The notes: generated from the letters alone by a model not told the origin. A stretch of 64,000 bases of DNA from Sporolactobacillus laevolacticus DSM 442 (GCF_000497245.1 NZ_AWTC01000011.1:33173-97172); one strand, 5' to 3'. Shown: positions 16,086 to 25,478, counted from the stretch's first letter. Numbers and translations are program-made.

Positions 16086-17009
16086 ATGGAAAAAAATGAA
16101 GTGTATCTTGATTTGCTGAAGATGGTAGCAAGCGAAGAACAAGTGAAAATAGATGAGAAACTGAGTACATATACGTTCACCCGAACAGGAGGAAAGGCAG
16201 ATTTATTTGTTCTGCCGAAAACCTATGAGGAAGTGGGGCAGATTGTCGCGTATGCAGGTACACATCATCTGCCATTAACAATTTTAGGTAAGGGATCAAA
16301 TCTTATCGTACGTGATGGTGGTATTAGAGGCATCGTCGTTAACTGTGAACTTCTTAATGAAATCAGGTGTGAGGGAAAGACGATTATCGCGCAAAGTGGC
16401 GCATCAATTATTGATGTTTCACGTTTCGCGTTGGCCCAACACCTGACCGGGCTTGAGTTTGCCTGCGGCATTCCGGGATCTGTTGGTGGGGCACTATTTA
16501 TGAATGCAGGGGCCTACGGCGGAGAAACAGCAGATGTATTGTACAGCGCGGTTGTCGTTGACAAACTCGGTAATGTTTTAAATTTAGATAAGAATGCACT
16601 TCAGATGGGGTATCGCCATAGTGCAATTTCGCAAAATGGCTACCTTGCGTTGGAAGGAACTTTTACGTTAAGCGAGGGTGACCCTCAGAAAATAAAAGCA
16701 GAAATGGATCGGCTGACGGAGCTCCGTGAACTCAAGCAGCCTCTGGAATTTCCGTCATGCGGCAGTGTTTTCAAACGGCCACCGGGTCATTTCGCAGGTA
16801 AATTGATACAGGATAGTGGACTGCAGGGAACCCGAATAGGCGGTGTCGAAGTGTCAACAAAACATGCAGGATTCATGGTGAATGTAGATAACGGAACCGC
16901 CTCAGACTATATCCAATTAATCAGGCATGTTCAGAAAACGGTAAAAAAGAAATTTAATGTAGATCTGGAGACTGAAGTCAGAATCATTGGCGAGGAACCA
17001 GAATCATAA
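16086..17009 (+). CDS. murB: UDP-N-acetylenolpyruvoylglucosamine reductase
   Basis: Second step of peptidoglycan precursor synthesis: NADPH-dependent reduction of UDP-GlcNAc-enolpyruvate to UDP-MurNAc, FAD-bound, cytoplasmic. Family marks: TRTGGKADLFVLPKTYEEV, GKGSNLIVRDGGIRGIVV, GIPGSVGGALFMNAGAYGGE, YRHSAIS, the catalytic Ser in SCGSVFKRP, and IGGVEVSTKHAGFMVN. 307 residues and this arrangement match the short (type II) MurB of Firmicutes. The ATG has AGTAGGAA upstream. It stands alone here, not in a mur/dcw cluster. Confidence 0.96.
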   Translation: MEKNEVYLDLLKMVASEEQVKIDEKLSTYTFTRTGGKADLFVLPKTYEEVGQIVAYAGTHHLPLTILGKGSNLIVRDGGIRGIVVNCELLNEIRCEGKTIIAQSGASIIDVSRFALAQHLTGLEFACGIPGSVGGALFMNAGAYGGETADVLYSAVVVDKLGNVLNLDKNALQMGYRHSAISQNGYLALEGTFTLSEGDPQKIKAEMDRLTELRELKQPLEFPSCGSVFKRPPGHFAGKLIQDSGLQGTRIGGVEVSTKHAGFMVNVDNGTASDYIQLIRHVQKTVKKKFNVDLETEVRIIGEEPES

Positions 17010-17012
17010 TTA

Positions 17013-17047
17013 AAAGCGGCTATTGCTGATGAAGCAATGGCCGCTTT
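17013..17047 (+). terminator. Hairpin after murB
   Basis: 15-nt arms AAAGCGGCTATTGCT/AGCAATGGCCGCTTT, nearly perfect. It lacks a clear T run, so termination strength is uncertain. Confidence 0.5.
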
Positions 17048-17169
17048 AAAAATTTGATGTGATCGAATAGAAAAATATAAAAATAGAAAATCCGAATGAA
17101 CTCTATCACTAGAAACCTGTGGTTAATTTTTCCCTTACTTTAATCTGTAATGAGAACAGATCAAAACGT

Positions 17170-17679
17170 TTATTCAGCCACTCTGCGTCCCATGATGACC
17201 AGATCTCGCTCGATGCCGTCCAACTCCGCTATTCCTGGGTAAGTCCCCCATCTTTCAAATCCAAATCGTTCAAATAGATGAAGACTCGGTGCGTTATGCC
17301 CGAAAATAAAAGCCAGGATTGTTTTTATGCCCAGTTCATTGCAGTGTTCAATCGCATAGTTGACAAAAAAAGTGCCGATTCCTTTTCCTCGAAAACGTTC
17401 ATCAAGATAAATGCTGATCTCTGTGGTTGCTTGATACGCTGGGCGTCCGTAGAAGCTACTGAGGCTAAGCCAACCGCAAATTTTCCCCTCATACTCAGCA
17501 ATCCAAAGTGGCCGTTTTGGATCCGATTGGTGTGCGTCAAACCACGGTCTGCGCTCATCAATGGTTACCGCCTCTATATCCGCTGTTACCATCCTGCTTT
17601 GGATGGTTGAATTATAGATAGCTACTATTGCTTCTAAGTCTTCTTCATGAGCATCACGAATTTTAATTGAATCTGGCAA
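17170..17679 (-). CDS. GNAT family N-acetyltransferase
   Basis: About 169 residues of the phosphinothricin/YwnH-like GNAT group: IKIRDAHEEDLEAIVAIYNS at the start, IAEYEGKICGWLSLSSFY, the acetyl-CoA loop DERFRGKGIGTFFVNYAIEH (RGKGIG) and HNAPSLHLFERFGFERWG. It should transfer acetyl from acetyl-CoA to a small amine; the substrate is unknown. The TTG start has AGGTGAT six bases upstream; a GTG 9 bp earlier is possible. A longer frame upstream is coded by a dispersed repeat and is not believed. Confidence 0.87.
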   Translation of the reverse strand: MPDSIKIRDAHEEDLEAIVAIYNSTIQSRMVTADIEAVTIDERRPWFDAHQSDPKRPLWIAEYEGKICGWLSLSSFYGRPAYQATTEISIYLDERFRGKGIGTFFVNYAIEHCNELGIKTILAFIFGHNAPSLHLFERFGFERWGTYPGIAELDGIERDLVIMGRRVAE

Positions 17680-17710
17680 TAGAATCACCTGCGCCTTCAA
17701 TGTTTTTTTA

Positions 17711-17849
17711 GAGGGTGTTCGAAAAGTCCGGGAAAAATTACCGGCGAATCTCTGTGTCAACTTGCTTTTCTGCTCCTCACGTATTCTTAACATACGCTCC
17801 GGTGCTCAAAGCTGCGTTTCCTTGACCTTCTTGGTCCTTTTTGTCCTCA
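17711..17849 (-). repeat. 139-bp dispersed repeat, copy 1
   Basis: About 83% identical by hand count (116/139) to the copy at 38009-38147, with no gap. It ends 31 bp before the start of the acetyltransferase gene and lies in the same direction as that gene. Shared landmarks: GAGCACCGGAGCGTATGT, AATACGTGAGGAG, CAGAGATTCG and TTTTTCCCGGACTTTT. CGTAT/ATACG can form a small hairpin in each copy. Confidence 0.9.
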
Positions 17850-17881
17850 TTTTCGAAGAGACTGTAAAAATTCGTATCCAT

Positions 17882-20800
17882 TTAATCGGTGAGCAGATTC
17901 ACAATGGCATGAGCATCTGCTGAGAGACTGTTTCTTACTTTCTCGGGAGCAGTCGCTTGATATAAGAATGAGTTGATCAGCTGAACATAGGATTGCATGT
18001 AATAAACGGAAGATGAAAGATTGCCGTTCAAATATGCGATCTGAGCCTGATTCAAGGTGTTGGACAACGATGCTGTTTCAGACTCGGTTAGATTCTTCAA
18101 TTCAAACTGATGAATGATTTCACGCCGCATCTCATCAAAACCGTTACGTATTCCTGAGTAGCCAAGTAATTGCAGTTCACTGATCGCAAGCGGGTAATGA
18201 TTGCTCTTTTGCGTGACGGCCAGCTTGTAGTAGGAATAAGGCTTTGGATTTTTGATGGAAAATGCGCGAGTCATCGACCGCCACTTAAATTTTTGATTTG
18301 TTCTTCGGTCGACCATATCCCAGTTCTTTCCGTCATTAGATCCCCAGAGCGCCCAATTTTGTGGATCACTTGAATCTCTGCCTCCGGAAGAAGTCAAGGT
18401 GTACATGATCGTTCTTCGGCTTTCTGAATCGAATTGGAAAGTTATAGCCGGACGAGCATCATCAAATCTGGTCGCTGTTTCTGAATTGTTGTCGGTCAAG
18501 CTCTTTGGTGCATCCGCCTTGCTGATAGCTATGTTCGCCGCATGTTGAGTGAAATCCGTTAAAGGCTTAGGGAAGAAGCCAGAGCCATCCGTCGACTGGG
18601 CAGTGAGCGAATGAGGCAGATCATCTGCAGAGGTTCCCCAACTCGATGGTTCAGATCCCATGTCAAAGACCAGAGTCCCTCCTCCCGATAGCTGGTTTGC
18701 TGAAAGTGTTGTTGCTTTTACATTTTGTCCGTTAAAGGTTACACGTTGGACATATTTATTTTTATTACTTGCCTTTGATGCGCTGATGATGAGTGTACGT
18801 CCGTTTTCCAAATGTACGGTCATCTTTTTGAAATAGGGTGCACTGATTGCGTAATTATCGGACCCCTTTTGAAGCGGGTAAAGACCAGTAGCACCAAACA
18901 GATAATATCCTGAAAGCATAGATCCTGTATCAGAGCCAAGATAACCTTGTCCGATCGCCCCTCCGGTGTAAAAGCGATTCATGATGGAGCGGACAGTGCT
19001 TTGTGTTTTCCAGGGTGCAGAAGCAAACAGGTACATGTAGGCAAGAGACGGCGCTGAAGGGCTGTCTAGAGTAAACATCCCTAGATTACCAATTGACGCA
19101 AGTTGCGCCTTTGCTTGACTATTCACGGCCTTCTCCGAAGGTTCTGTACTGAAAAATTGATCAAGCTTTCTGGTCAGCCCAGCTTTTCCTCCATAAAGAT
19201 TCGCCAGGCCCTGTCCATCCTGAGGAACATTGAAGGCATATGTCCAATTCTCCATCGTATTATTGTTAAGTGTACTACTTTGACTGTCACTGGTTTTCCA
19301 TGTTCCGTCCTCATTTCGCGAACTAAAGAAATCAAGTGATTTATTAAAGACATGAAGATAGTTTTGAGACTGCCTCAGGTAATAGGCGCTGTCATCTGCA
19401 TAAGACTGCATATTCGGATACTTTTGAGCTAAATAAGCGCCAAGACTGCCTAAGGCATAGTCATTAATACTCTGGGTTAATGTCTGGTTTACACTATCCT
19501 TCTGATTGGACGGAACAAATCCTGCAAATGAATAGTATTGTCCATCTCCTGGTACTGATCTGGACTCAAGCATTGCCTGATACAGCAAGCGGGTATTGAC
19601 GCCTGGAACCCCTTTAATAACGGCATCTGCGAAAGCGGGACCCGCGTCCGGATCAAATTTGCCGCCATTTTTGTACGCAGTAAGAAAACCGTTGATCAAG
19701 CTTCCAGTGAGTTTCGGTTCTAAAAATGCATAAGCTGGCCACACGGTCTGCGAGCTGTAAGAGAAGGCACTGTTAACATAAACTCGGCCCTTTTTTATTG
19801 GTGCTCCGGTATGTTCAGCAGTATTCGCAGATACTGCAGGTACACTCAAGTCCGCATACCGATATTTTGGTTTTTGTTTTGTGCCTGTATTTTCAAATCC
19901 TTCATTTGGCGATAGGTAGAGTCGATACAGATTAGAATAGAACGTTGATTGCTGAGCTGCTCCACTCTGGAGAGTGACTTTGCTTAACCGTTGGTTCCAT
20001 TCTTTTTTTGCCTTCTTTTCAACATCTGCAAGTGACGTATGTGTTCCAATCTCCTGGTATAAATTCTTTTTTGCCTGCTGCACACTAATTAAAGAGCTGG
20101 CGATACGCAGGGTGACTGTTTTTTTGCTTGATGTATCAAACTTAAAGAAGGCGGTTGCCTGATCGCGGCCCTGTCCCGATAAATGTCCTGAATCAGAGAC
20201 CGGCCGATTAACTTCTGCAAAGAAATACATCCGATTTGAATTGCCGGTTGATTGGTCCTTAATATCGGAATAGCCTTCAAGCGATTGTGTTTCCGGATGA
20301 AGCGTCAAACTTCCGAAACGATCCAGATTATCGAAAACCAAATTTCCGCTCGCTCCAACGAATGAGTAGCGCATAATTGCGGCATGACTGGTTGCTGCCA
20401 GCTCGGTTTTCATACCATCTGTAAACGTAACCTGATAGTTATATGGAGTTGCGACTTCATCAGAGCGCTTGAAGGCTTTGCTGCGGCCAAGTCGATTTGC
20501 GCTCGGAGTGCCGGAAAAGCCAGATGGCATCACCTGAAAAGACTGCTGAATGCCGTTTTGGTCATTTGCGGACTGGCTAAGCGAAAAGGATTGAATTTCC
20601 GGAAGATTGTCAGGATCATTATTCTTATTGTATGGATAAATCAATTCTTTCGCGCTGCTGTCTATCGCCGGTGCCCAGTAGGTAAACCCGTTCGGGACAC
20701 CGATTGCAGGAACCGTGTTGCCGCGCGGAAATGCACCGCTTGATGCAGTGCCTCGAAGAATATTTACTTTATCTACAGGTGTTGTTTGATTGCCTGTCTT

Positions 20801-21538
20801 GGAAAGGGACGGACCAATTCTGATGTCATCGATCGCTCCTCGAAAGGTAGTATTTGAGACCGGTGCTTGATAAGCGATCAAAATACGAGTGATAATCTTT
20901 CCTTTAGCCACTTTGCCCAAATCTATTAATTTTTGATTCCATTGATTCATAATCAGTGTTCCTGACTTACCTTGCTCAGCAGGTGTTGCGCGAAACCCAT
21001 CTTGGTCTGTGGCGCTTTTGAGCTGATGAAGGTAACTACCGTCAGAGAAAGCGAGATCAATAGAGACAGAGCTTGCTGCATGCGCACGTTTGTCTTTCTT
21101 TGTAAATTCAGGTGCGACAAAATAAGATAATTCGGTGTCTGACGAAACCGGGATGTAAACGTCATATAATTTATTATAGGCATAGCTGCCGGAATTTCCG
21201 GATACTGTTCCCGAATAAGTGAGTACGTGACTGCCTGTCCAACCGGACTTCGCAGGCGCGTTGTATAACTGCCCAGGTCCCTTGGTGATCAAAGTGGTCA
21301 TTGTATTCCCTTTTCCGGTTAACGGCTTAATGCCTTTAGCCATCTTCTTGCCGTTTTTAGACGTTTCTATTTTATTTTTCCAAGCAAGTGCGGGATCGTT
21401 TTTCTCAAATGATGTGAAAAACGAGCTCTTGCCGGTTTTTGCTTCTGCGCTTCTTGTGAATGGGCCGGGCAGGGAGGAGGCAGCCAGACTCAGGCAAATA
21501 CAGCTGATGACAATTTTCGTGAAAATCTTGAACTTCAT
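17882..21538 (-). CDS. Secreted GH92-type alpha-mannosidase
   Basis: About 1,218 residues. A signal peptide (MKFKIFTKIVISCICLSLAA) is followed by a jelly-roll-type region, a beta-sandwich and an alpha/alpha-barrel typical of GH92 exo-alpha-mannosidases: MENWTYAFNVPQDGQGLANLY, GAIGQGYLGSDTGSMLSGYY, FGATGLYPLQKGSDNYAISA, and HLENGRTLIISASKAS. An F5/8-type carbohydrate-binding domain sits near residues ~1,030-1,150 (SLTDNNSETATRFD to YSYYKLAVTQ). The usual GNDDxGxMSAWY and WDTxR sequences are altered (GSDTGSMLSGYY, SQTVWPAYAF), so specificity may differ. AGGGG lies before the ATG. Probably attacks mannose-containing glycans outside the cell. Confidence 0.83.
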   Translation of the reverse strand: MKFKIFTKIVISCICLSLAASSLPGPFTRSAEAKTGKSSFFTSFEKNDPALAWKNKIETSKNGKKMAKGIKPLTGKGNTMTTLITKGPGQLYNAPAKSGWTGSHVLTYSGTVSGNSGSYAYNKLYDVYIPVSSDTELSYFVAPEFTKKDKRAHAASSVSIDLAFSDGSYLHQLKSATDQDGFRATPAEQGKSGTLIMNQWNQKLIDLGKVAKGKIITRILIAYQAPVSNTTFRGAIDDIRIGPSLSKTGNQTTPVDKVNILRGTASSGAFPRGNTVPAIGVPNGFTYWAPAIDSSAKELIYPYNKNNDPDNLPEIQSFSLSQSANDQNGIQQSFQVMPSGFSGTPSANRLGRSKAFKRSDEVATPYNYQVTFTDGMKTELAATSHAAIMRYSFVGASGNLVFDNLDRFGSLTLHPETQSLEGYSDIKDQSTGNSNRMYFFAEVNRPVSDSGHLSGQGRDQATAFFKFDTSSKKTVTLRIASSLISVQQAKKNLYQEIGTHTSLADVEKKAKKEWNQRLSKVTLQSGAAQQSTFYSNLYRLYLSPNEGFENTGTKQKPKYRYADLSVPAVSANTAEHTGAPIKKGRVYVNSAFSYSSQTVWPAYAFLEPKLTGSLINGFLTAYKNGGKFDPDAGPAFADAVIKGVPGVNTRLLYQAMLESRSVPGDGQYYSFAGFVPSNQKDSVNQTLTQSINDYALGSLGAYLAQKYPNMQSYADDSAYYLRQSQNYLHVFNKSLDFFSSRNEDGTWKTSDSQSSTLNNNTMENWTYAFNVPQDGQGLANLYGGKAGLTRKLDQFFSTEPSEKAVNSQAKAQLASIGNLGMFTLDSPSAPSLAYMYLFASAPWKTQSTVRSIMNRFYTGGAIGQGYLGSDTGSMLSGYYLFGATGLYPLQKGSDNYAISAPYFKKMTVHLENGRTLIISASKASNKNKYVQRVTFNGQNVKATTLSANQLSGGGTLVFDMGSEPSSWGTSADDLPHSLTAQSTDGSGFFPKPLTDFTQHAANIAISKADAPKSLTDNNSETATRFDDARPAITFQFDSESRRTIMYTLTSSGGRDSSDPQNWALWGSNDGKNWDMVDRRTNQKFKWRSMTRAFSIKNPKPYSYYKLAVTQKSNHYPLAISELQLLGYSGIRNGFDEMRREIIHQFELKNLTESETASLSNTLNQAQIAYLNGNLSSSVYYMQSYVQLINSFLYQATAPEKVRNSLSADAHAIVNLLTD

Positions 21539-21925
21539 GTTGTTGCCCCTCTTCATTTTGTGTAACGGCCGCGGCGATTTGACTATGGTACCTTGAGCTC
21601 GGTCTTGCTCCTTAATCATTATAGCGGAACAAAGACTGTCAATAAAGAAGTGTATAAAATCAGTTATTTATCGCAAAAAAAATATGCGACGAGAATGCCG
21701 GTCAGCATCTCATCGCAAAACGAGTAAATGATGGTTTCCTAAATCAAGATCAAACATCTTAACTTAAGGTTAACTGCAACAGAAGGTGTGTTAAAGCTTA
21801 CTGGTACATCATAGCACCCTTTAGCTGACGTTCAAGAGTTTGTGTCATATAATCTGACATATTATTTTATCAATACAGTTGCTTAACATTGAGAAACAGA
21901 TAATTGTTGATAAATCTGACAGTGT
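21539..21925. other. 387-bp gap between GH92 gene and proC
   Basis: No gene seen. On the minus strand TATAAT at 21623-21618 with TTTATT 17 bp upstream is a possible promoter for the GH92 gene (TTGACA is also present but only 13 bp away). A terminator lies at 21675-21717. The remainder up to proC is featureless AT-rich DNA. Confidence 0.5.
21675..21717 (-). terminator. Minus-strand terminator downstream of proC
   Basis: Arms TGCGATGAGATGC and GCATTCTCGTCGCA on the minus strand, followed by TATTTTTTTT. It is about 210 bp beyond the proC stop. Confidence 0.75.
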
Positions 21926-22747
21926 TTATTTTGAAAATGGAGCACTCATTTCTTTAGCTCGGACAATTGCTTGATGTACACAATCGATGACAGCGTCATT
22001 GACCGACTGTTTGTTAAGTGTATCTATGCCGGCCTGTGTCGTTCCTCCAGGAGTTGCCACGGCTTTCAATAAGTCCGAAGCAGACTTGCCGGATTGATTG
22101 AGAAGATGAGATGCGCCAAGCAAGGTTTGAAGGACAAGCTGTGCGGCAGACTCTTCCGGAATGCCTTCACGCACGCCTGCTTCCTGCATAGCCTGAGCGA
22201 GATAGTATAAGTAGGCTGGACCGCTTCCGGACAGTCCGGCAATTACGTCAATTTCGCTTTCCTTGACGATAGTTACAGTGCCGACTGTTTCGAATAATTG
22301 CTTCGCCAGTTCAAGCTGCGCATCTGAAACGGCAGCACCGGCTGCAATACCTGTCGCTGACAAGCCAATCGATGCAGAAGTGTTCGGCATCGCTCGAACT
22401 ACCGACAGATCGATGCCTGAGGCTGATTGAATGAATGCAGTTGGTACGCCGACCATCAATGAGATGATTAATTGATTAGGACGCAAAAATGCTTTCATTT
22501 CATCAATAGCAGCTTGAGTGTCAGCGGGTCTGAAGGCGAAGATGACAATGTCGGCATCCTGCAAAGCGATTTTCTTATCATGTGTGGTATGCACGTGAAA
22601 TTCATTTTCTAAATGTGTTAGTCGTTCAGTATTTGAACGATTGTTCATCCATACATGATCAGCTGAAATAAACTTTTTATCAAGAAAGCCTTTTAGTAAA
22701 GATTCCGCAAGTTCGCCGGAACCAATGAATGCTAATTTTTCTACCAT
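21926..22747 (-). CDS. proC: Pyrroline-5-carboxylate reductase
   Basis: Final step of proline synthesis: reduces 1-pyrroline-5-carboxylate with NAD(P)H. N-terminal Rossmann loop LAFIGSGELAESLLKGF, then SLMVGVPTAFIQ, VRAMPNTSASIGLSATGIA, and the C-terminal dimerisation/catalytic signature SGSGPAYLYYLAQAM and ATPGGTTQAGIDTL. 273 residues is standard. A perfect 17-bp palindrome lies 27-43 bp ahead of the start and may be an operator or leader hairpin. No proA or proB nearby. Confidence 0.94.
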   Translation of the reverse strand: MVEKLAFIGSGELAESLLKGFLDKKFISADHVWMNNRSNTERLTHLENEFHVHTTHDKKIALQDADIVIFAFRPADTQAAIDEMKAFLRPNQLIISLMVGVPTAFIQSASGIDLSVVRAMPNTSASIGLSATGIAAGAAVSDAQLELAKQLFETVGTVTIVKESEIDVIAGLSGSGPAYLYYLAQAMQEAGVREGIPEESAAQLVLQTLLGASHLLNQSGKSASDLLKAVATPGGTTQAGIDTLNKQSVNDAVIDCVHQAIVRAKEMSAPFSK

Positions 22748-22773
22748 AAGTAACGTTCATCCTCTCATCTCAA

Positions 22774-22790
22774 ATGCCCAATATGGGCAT
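22774..22790. promoter_or_regulatory. Palindrome upstream of proC
   Basis: ATGCCCA-ATA-TGGGCAT, perfect 7-3-7 inverted repeat between the proC start and any promoter further up. Fits an operator or a short leader hairpin; the binding protein is unknown. Confidence 0.55.
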
Positions 22791-22818
22791 GTCCGTTGTA
22801 AATATCGCTATTCTAACA

Positions 22819-23007
22819 TTAGAAAACTTGGCTTCGTCAAGCCTGTGGCATAGGCGAAGCCTTAGTTGCACTTACACTAAATTCCTCTAAATCTTTATAC
22901 TTTCTTATTTGTGTTAGAAAACGTGGCTTCGCCAGTCCTGTGTCATAGGCGAATCCTTAGCTAAGATCCTACTAATATCCTTATAATTTTATACTTTTTT
23001 TATAGTA
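22819..23007. repeat. 95-bp tandem duplication with palindromic core
   Basis: Two copies start at 22819 and 22914 with TTAGAAAAC(T/G)TGGCTTCG. Each holds an inverted repeat of the form GGCTTCGCC...GGCGAAGCC: the first keeps GGCTTCG/CGAAGCC, the second GGCTTCGCC/GGCGAATCC. Both continue CCTTAG and an AT-rich tail TTTATACTTT. Resembles a duplicated intergenic palindromic element. Confidence 0.8.
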
Positions 23008-23038
23008 AAAAAAAGGACTCACTTTCCAGAGAGTCCTT
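23007..23038 (-). terminator. Terminator overlapping the end of the ligase-like gene
   Basis: On the minus strand AAGGACTC/GAGTCCTT with a 10-nt loop, followed by eight T. The stop codon lies inside the stem. Confidence 0.9.
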
Positions 23039-24308
23039 TAGAAGTCTGAAGCATTGCCGGCTTGCTGCTTTTTTTTGTCATTTGGACTTTTCCATTTAGA
23101 AATCGTCTTAATGTTTTCTGCAGGCGCATAAATTGATTCATGCGTGCGGCATACCTGGTCCAATAGGAAAGCAGGATCAGAACCATGATCATTACTTGCG
23201 GCGAGGATAAGGTAAAATCCATGATGCCGTATGCGATAATCGTTGGTAATGCGAACAGAAAGAGTGAGGTCTGGTAATTTGTTTTCGTACTTAATCTTTG
23301 TGCTTTGATTAAAGAATAACCACTAATGCCAAGAACAAAGAGAAAGAACAATCCGCAAAATACACCTGATGACGAGAAGATGGCAAGAAATAAATCATGC
23401 GCGTGCGGGATCAATTCGCCATTAAGTGCTGCATAATCTCTTCGAAAACCTAATGTAGTTGCACCGAAAAAAGGATTTTCCGTAAAAATGTGCCAACTAT
23501 TCCCCCAGATTTCAAGCCTTTTTGCCATCGAGGATTCCGTTCCGTTTGAGCGGGGCATCCAATGGTAAAGGAAGGGAGCACTTACCAATACGATCGCGGC
23601 GATCGGAATGAAAACGCGTAAGCTAAGCTTATAAAGAAATAACAGGTGCAGCAGGAGCATAATCACAAAACCGGCTCTTGACCCGGTCTCGTAAATGCCA
23701 AGATCAAGCACCGGAATGATCAACAGCGACAGGGCGATAAGCCGAGTATTTTTCATATGAATCGCTCGCAGTAATTCCACAGAAAGGAAAGCGAGCGCGA
23801 GAATCAAAAGATAACACCCATAGTTTGGGTTAAATGTTGAGCCGTACAAGCGTGGTTTTCCGTTATAACCAAATAAGACGTGCCCGGTCAGAAAAGAAGC
23901 TGCTTGACCGACAATTGACTCTTTAGGAATCATGCTAAGCAGTTTTTCAGAGAAATAGATATAGACGCCGCCCCAAATCGTAATCCAAGCAAATTGTCTA
24001 ATATGAAGCTGTTCAGGATGGCGTAACCAAAATAGATAGATACCAAGATACCCTACTAGAATGAGCGTAGAGAGAAGATCAGTTACTTGCCAGCTGACCA
24101 GTACTGCACCGATGGAAGATGCAGCCATTAGCGCAAGCAATAAACTGATCAAATCTGTTGGCAGTGATTTTTTTTCCATAAATTGAACGCGCCATTCAAG
24201 CAGCGCGCAGCCGACGAACCAGGCCATTCCAACAGGAGGGAGCACATACAGCAAGATTAGTCCTAAAATTATTGGCTGTTGTTTGACTTTTGCAAGTCCG
24301 TTTATCAT
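23019..24308 (-). CDS. O-antigen ligase/polymerase-like membrane protein
   Basis: 429 residues with about ten to twelve hydrophobic segments and one large outside loop, as in the Wzy_C (O-antigen ligase/polymerase) family. The loop has YNGKPRLYGSTFNPNYGCYL and GNSWHIFTENPFFGATTLGF followed by PHAHDLFLAIFSSSGVF; the (N/H)P and PHAHN-like residues are typical. It probably joins or polymerises lipid-linked oligosaccharides for a surface polysaccharide. No glycosyltransferases are adjacent, so the glycan is unknown. Possibly upstream of proC in the same direction but separated by a terminator and duplicated palindromes. Confidence 0.78.
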   Translation of the reverse strand: MINGLAKVKQQPIILGLILLYVLPPVGMAWFVGCALLEWRVQFMEKKSLPTDLISLLLALMAASSIGAVLVSWQVTDLLSTLILVGYLGIYLFWLRHPEQLHIRQFAWITIWGGVYIYFSEKLLSMIPKESIVGQAASFLTGHVLFGYNGKPRLYGSTFNPNYGCYLLILALAFLSVELLRAIHMKNTRLIALSLLIIPVLDLGIYETGSRAGFVIMLLLHLLFLYKLSLRVFIPIAAIVLVSAPFLYHWMPRSNGTESSMAKRLEIWGNSWHIFTENPFFGATTLGFRRDYAALNGELIPHAHDLFLAIFSSSGVFCGLFFLFVLGISGYSLIKAQRLSTKTNYQTSLFLFALPTIIAYGIMDFTLSSPQVMIMVLILLSYWTRYAARMNQFMRLQKTLRRFLNGKVQMTKKSSKPAMLQTSKGLSGK

Positions 24309-24491
24309 AAATTCGTCCTCCGACTAGTGTTTTCGTATAATCTGCATCATTACTTATACTTTAAAATGAACCTACATATGAAGTTTGTGGGGAAATTTAT
24401 ATATTTGTGTGATTGGAATGAAAGGGCTATCAAGACAGCGACTCTATTAGTATAATATAAGTATTCAATGAAAGCTAATGGGGGAATAAAT

Positions 24492-25478
24492 ATGAGACTG
24501 GCAACAATTGGGACAAGCCGCATCACGCATCAATTTGTGAAAGCGGTTAAACAGACAGGGAGATTTGACTTTGTCGGAGCATACTCACGCTCTGAAGAAA
24601 AAGCCAAACAATTTTCTGATGAATTTGGCGGTAACTTAAATTTTTCTTCATTAAATGATCTCGCAAATAGTAATTCTGTTGATATTGTTTATGTTGCGTC
24701 ACCAAATGGGCTTCATTTCCAGCAAGTCGTTGTTTTGCTCAAGGCGGGTAAGCACGTGATTTGTGAGAAACCTATTTTTTCTAATGTAAATGAATTCGAT
24801 GAAGCCGTTAAAATTGCGGATGAGAACAAGGTTTACCTTTTTGAAGCGATACGAAACATCCAGACACCTGTATTCAAGACACTGCAGCAAGAACTGCCGC
24901 GGGCGGGAAAACTTCGTTCCGCAGTGCTACAATTAATCCAATATTCCTCGCGATACGATCAGTTCTTAGATGGAAAAGTGACCAACATTTTCTCGCCAGA
25001 ATTTGCCGGTGGAGCGCTTGAAGATCTGGGCGTCTATCCACTCTATGTCGCAATTGCTCTGTTTGGTGAACCGGAAAAGGTAGCTTACTATCCGATCAAA
25101 CTGTCAAGCGGTGTTGATGGCAGCGGAACGGTTGTGCTGGCTTATCACGATTTTATTTGCACGGTACTTTGTTCAAAGATTACTTACTCGGATGCACCTT
25201 CGGAAATTCATGGCGAAAAAGGAAGCTTCAGGATTAACAATTCATCGAATATTGCCCGTCTGGAATGGATCGATGCTCATGACAAAGTCTTAGAACCCGT
25301 GGCAGAACACTTTGAAGCAGATGATAAAATCTATGAGATCGGTAATTTTGCCGATATTCTGGAGCAGAATGATAAGACAGAATATCTGAAGCTTAGAAAC
25401 TTGAGCCGGGTAGTATTGAAAACGATGGAAACTGCACGAAAGCAGAACGGTATCCTGTTTCCAAATGACAAAGATTAA
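24492..25478 (+). CDS. Gfo/Idh/MocA family oxidoreductase
   Basis: About 328 residues. N-terminal Rossmann domain (MRLATIGTSRITHQFVKAV, VYVASPNGLHFQQVVVLL, KHVICEKPIFSN with the EKP motif) and C-terminal alpha/beta domain (GGALEDLGVYPLYVAIALFG with the catalytic-type Asp and Tyr). NAD(P)-dependent dehydrogenase acting on a sugar or inositol-like substrate; the specific one cannot be told. GGGGGA six bases before the ATG fixes the start; a frame beginning 24 bp earlier lacks one. Divergent from the ligase-like gene. Confidence 0.88.
   Translation: MRLATIGTSRITHQFVKAVKQTGRFDFVGAYSRSEEKAKQFSDEFGGNLNFSSLNDLANSNSVDIVYVASPNGLHFQQVVVLLKAGKHVICEKPIFSNVNEFDEAVKIADENKVYLFEAIRNIQTPVFKTLQQELPRAGKLRSAVLQLIQYSSRYDQFLDGKVTNIFSPEFAGGALEDLGVYPLYVAIALFGEPEKVAYYPIKLSSGVDGSGTVVLAYHDFICTVLCSKITYSDAPSEIHGEKGSFRINNSSNIARLEWIDAHDKVLEPVAEHFEADDKIYEIGNFADILEQNDKTEYLKLRNLSRVVLKTMETARKQNGILFPNDKD

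Noticed and set aside
17680..17793. N-terminal extension of the acetyltransferase
   Set aside because: The extra 38 codons come from a dispersed repeat and a TTG with a ribosome site fits the family start.
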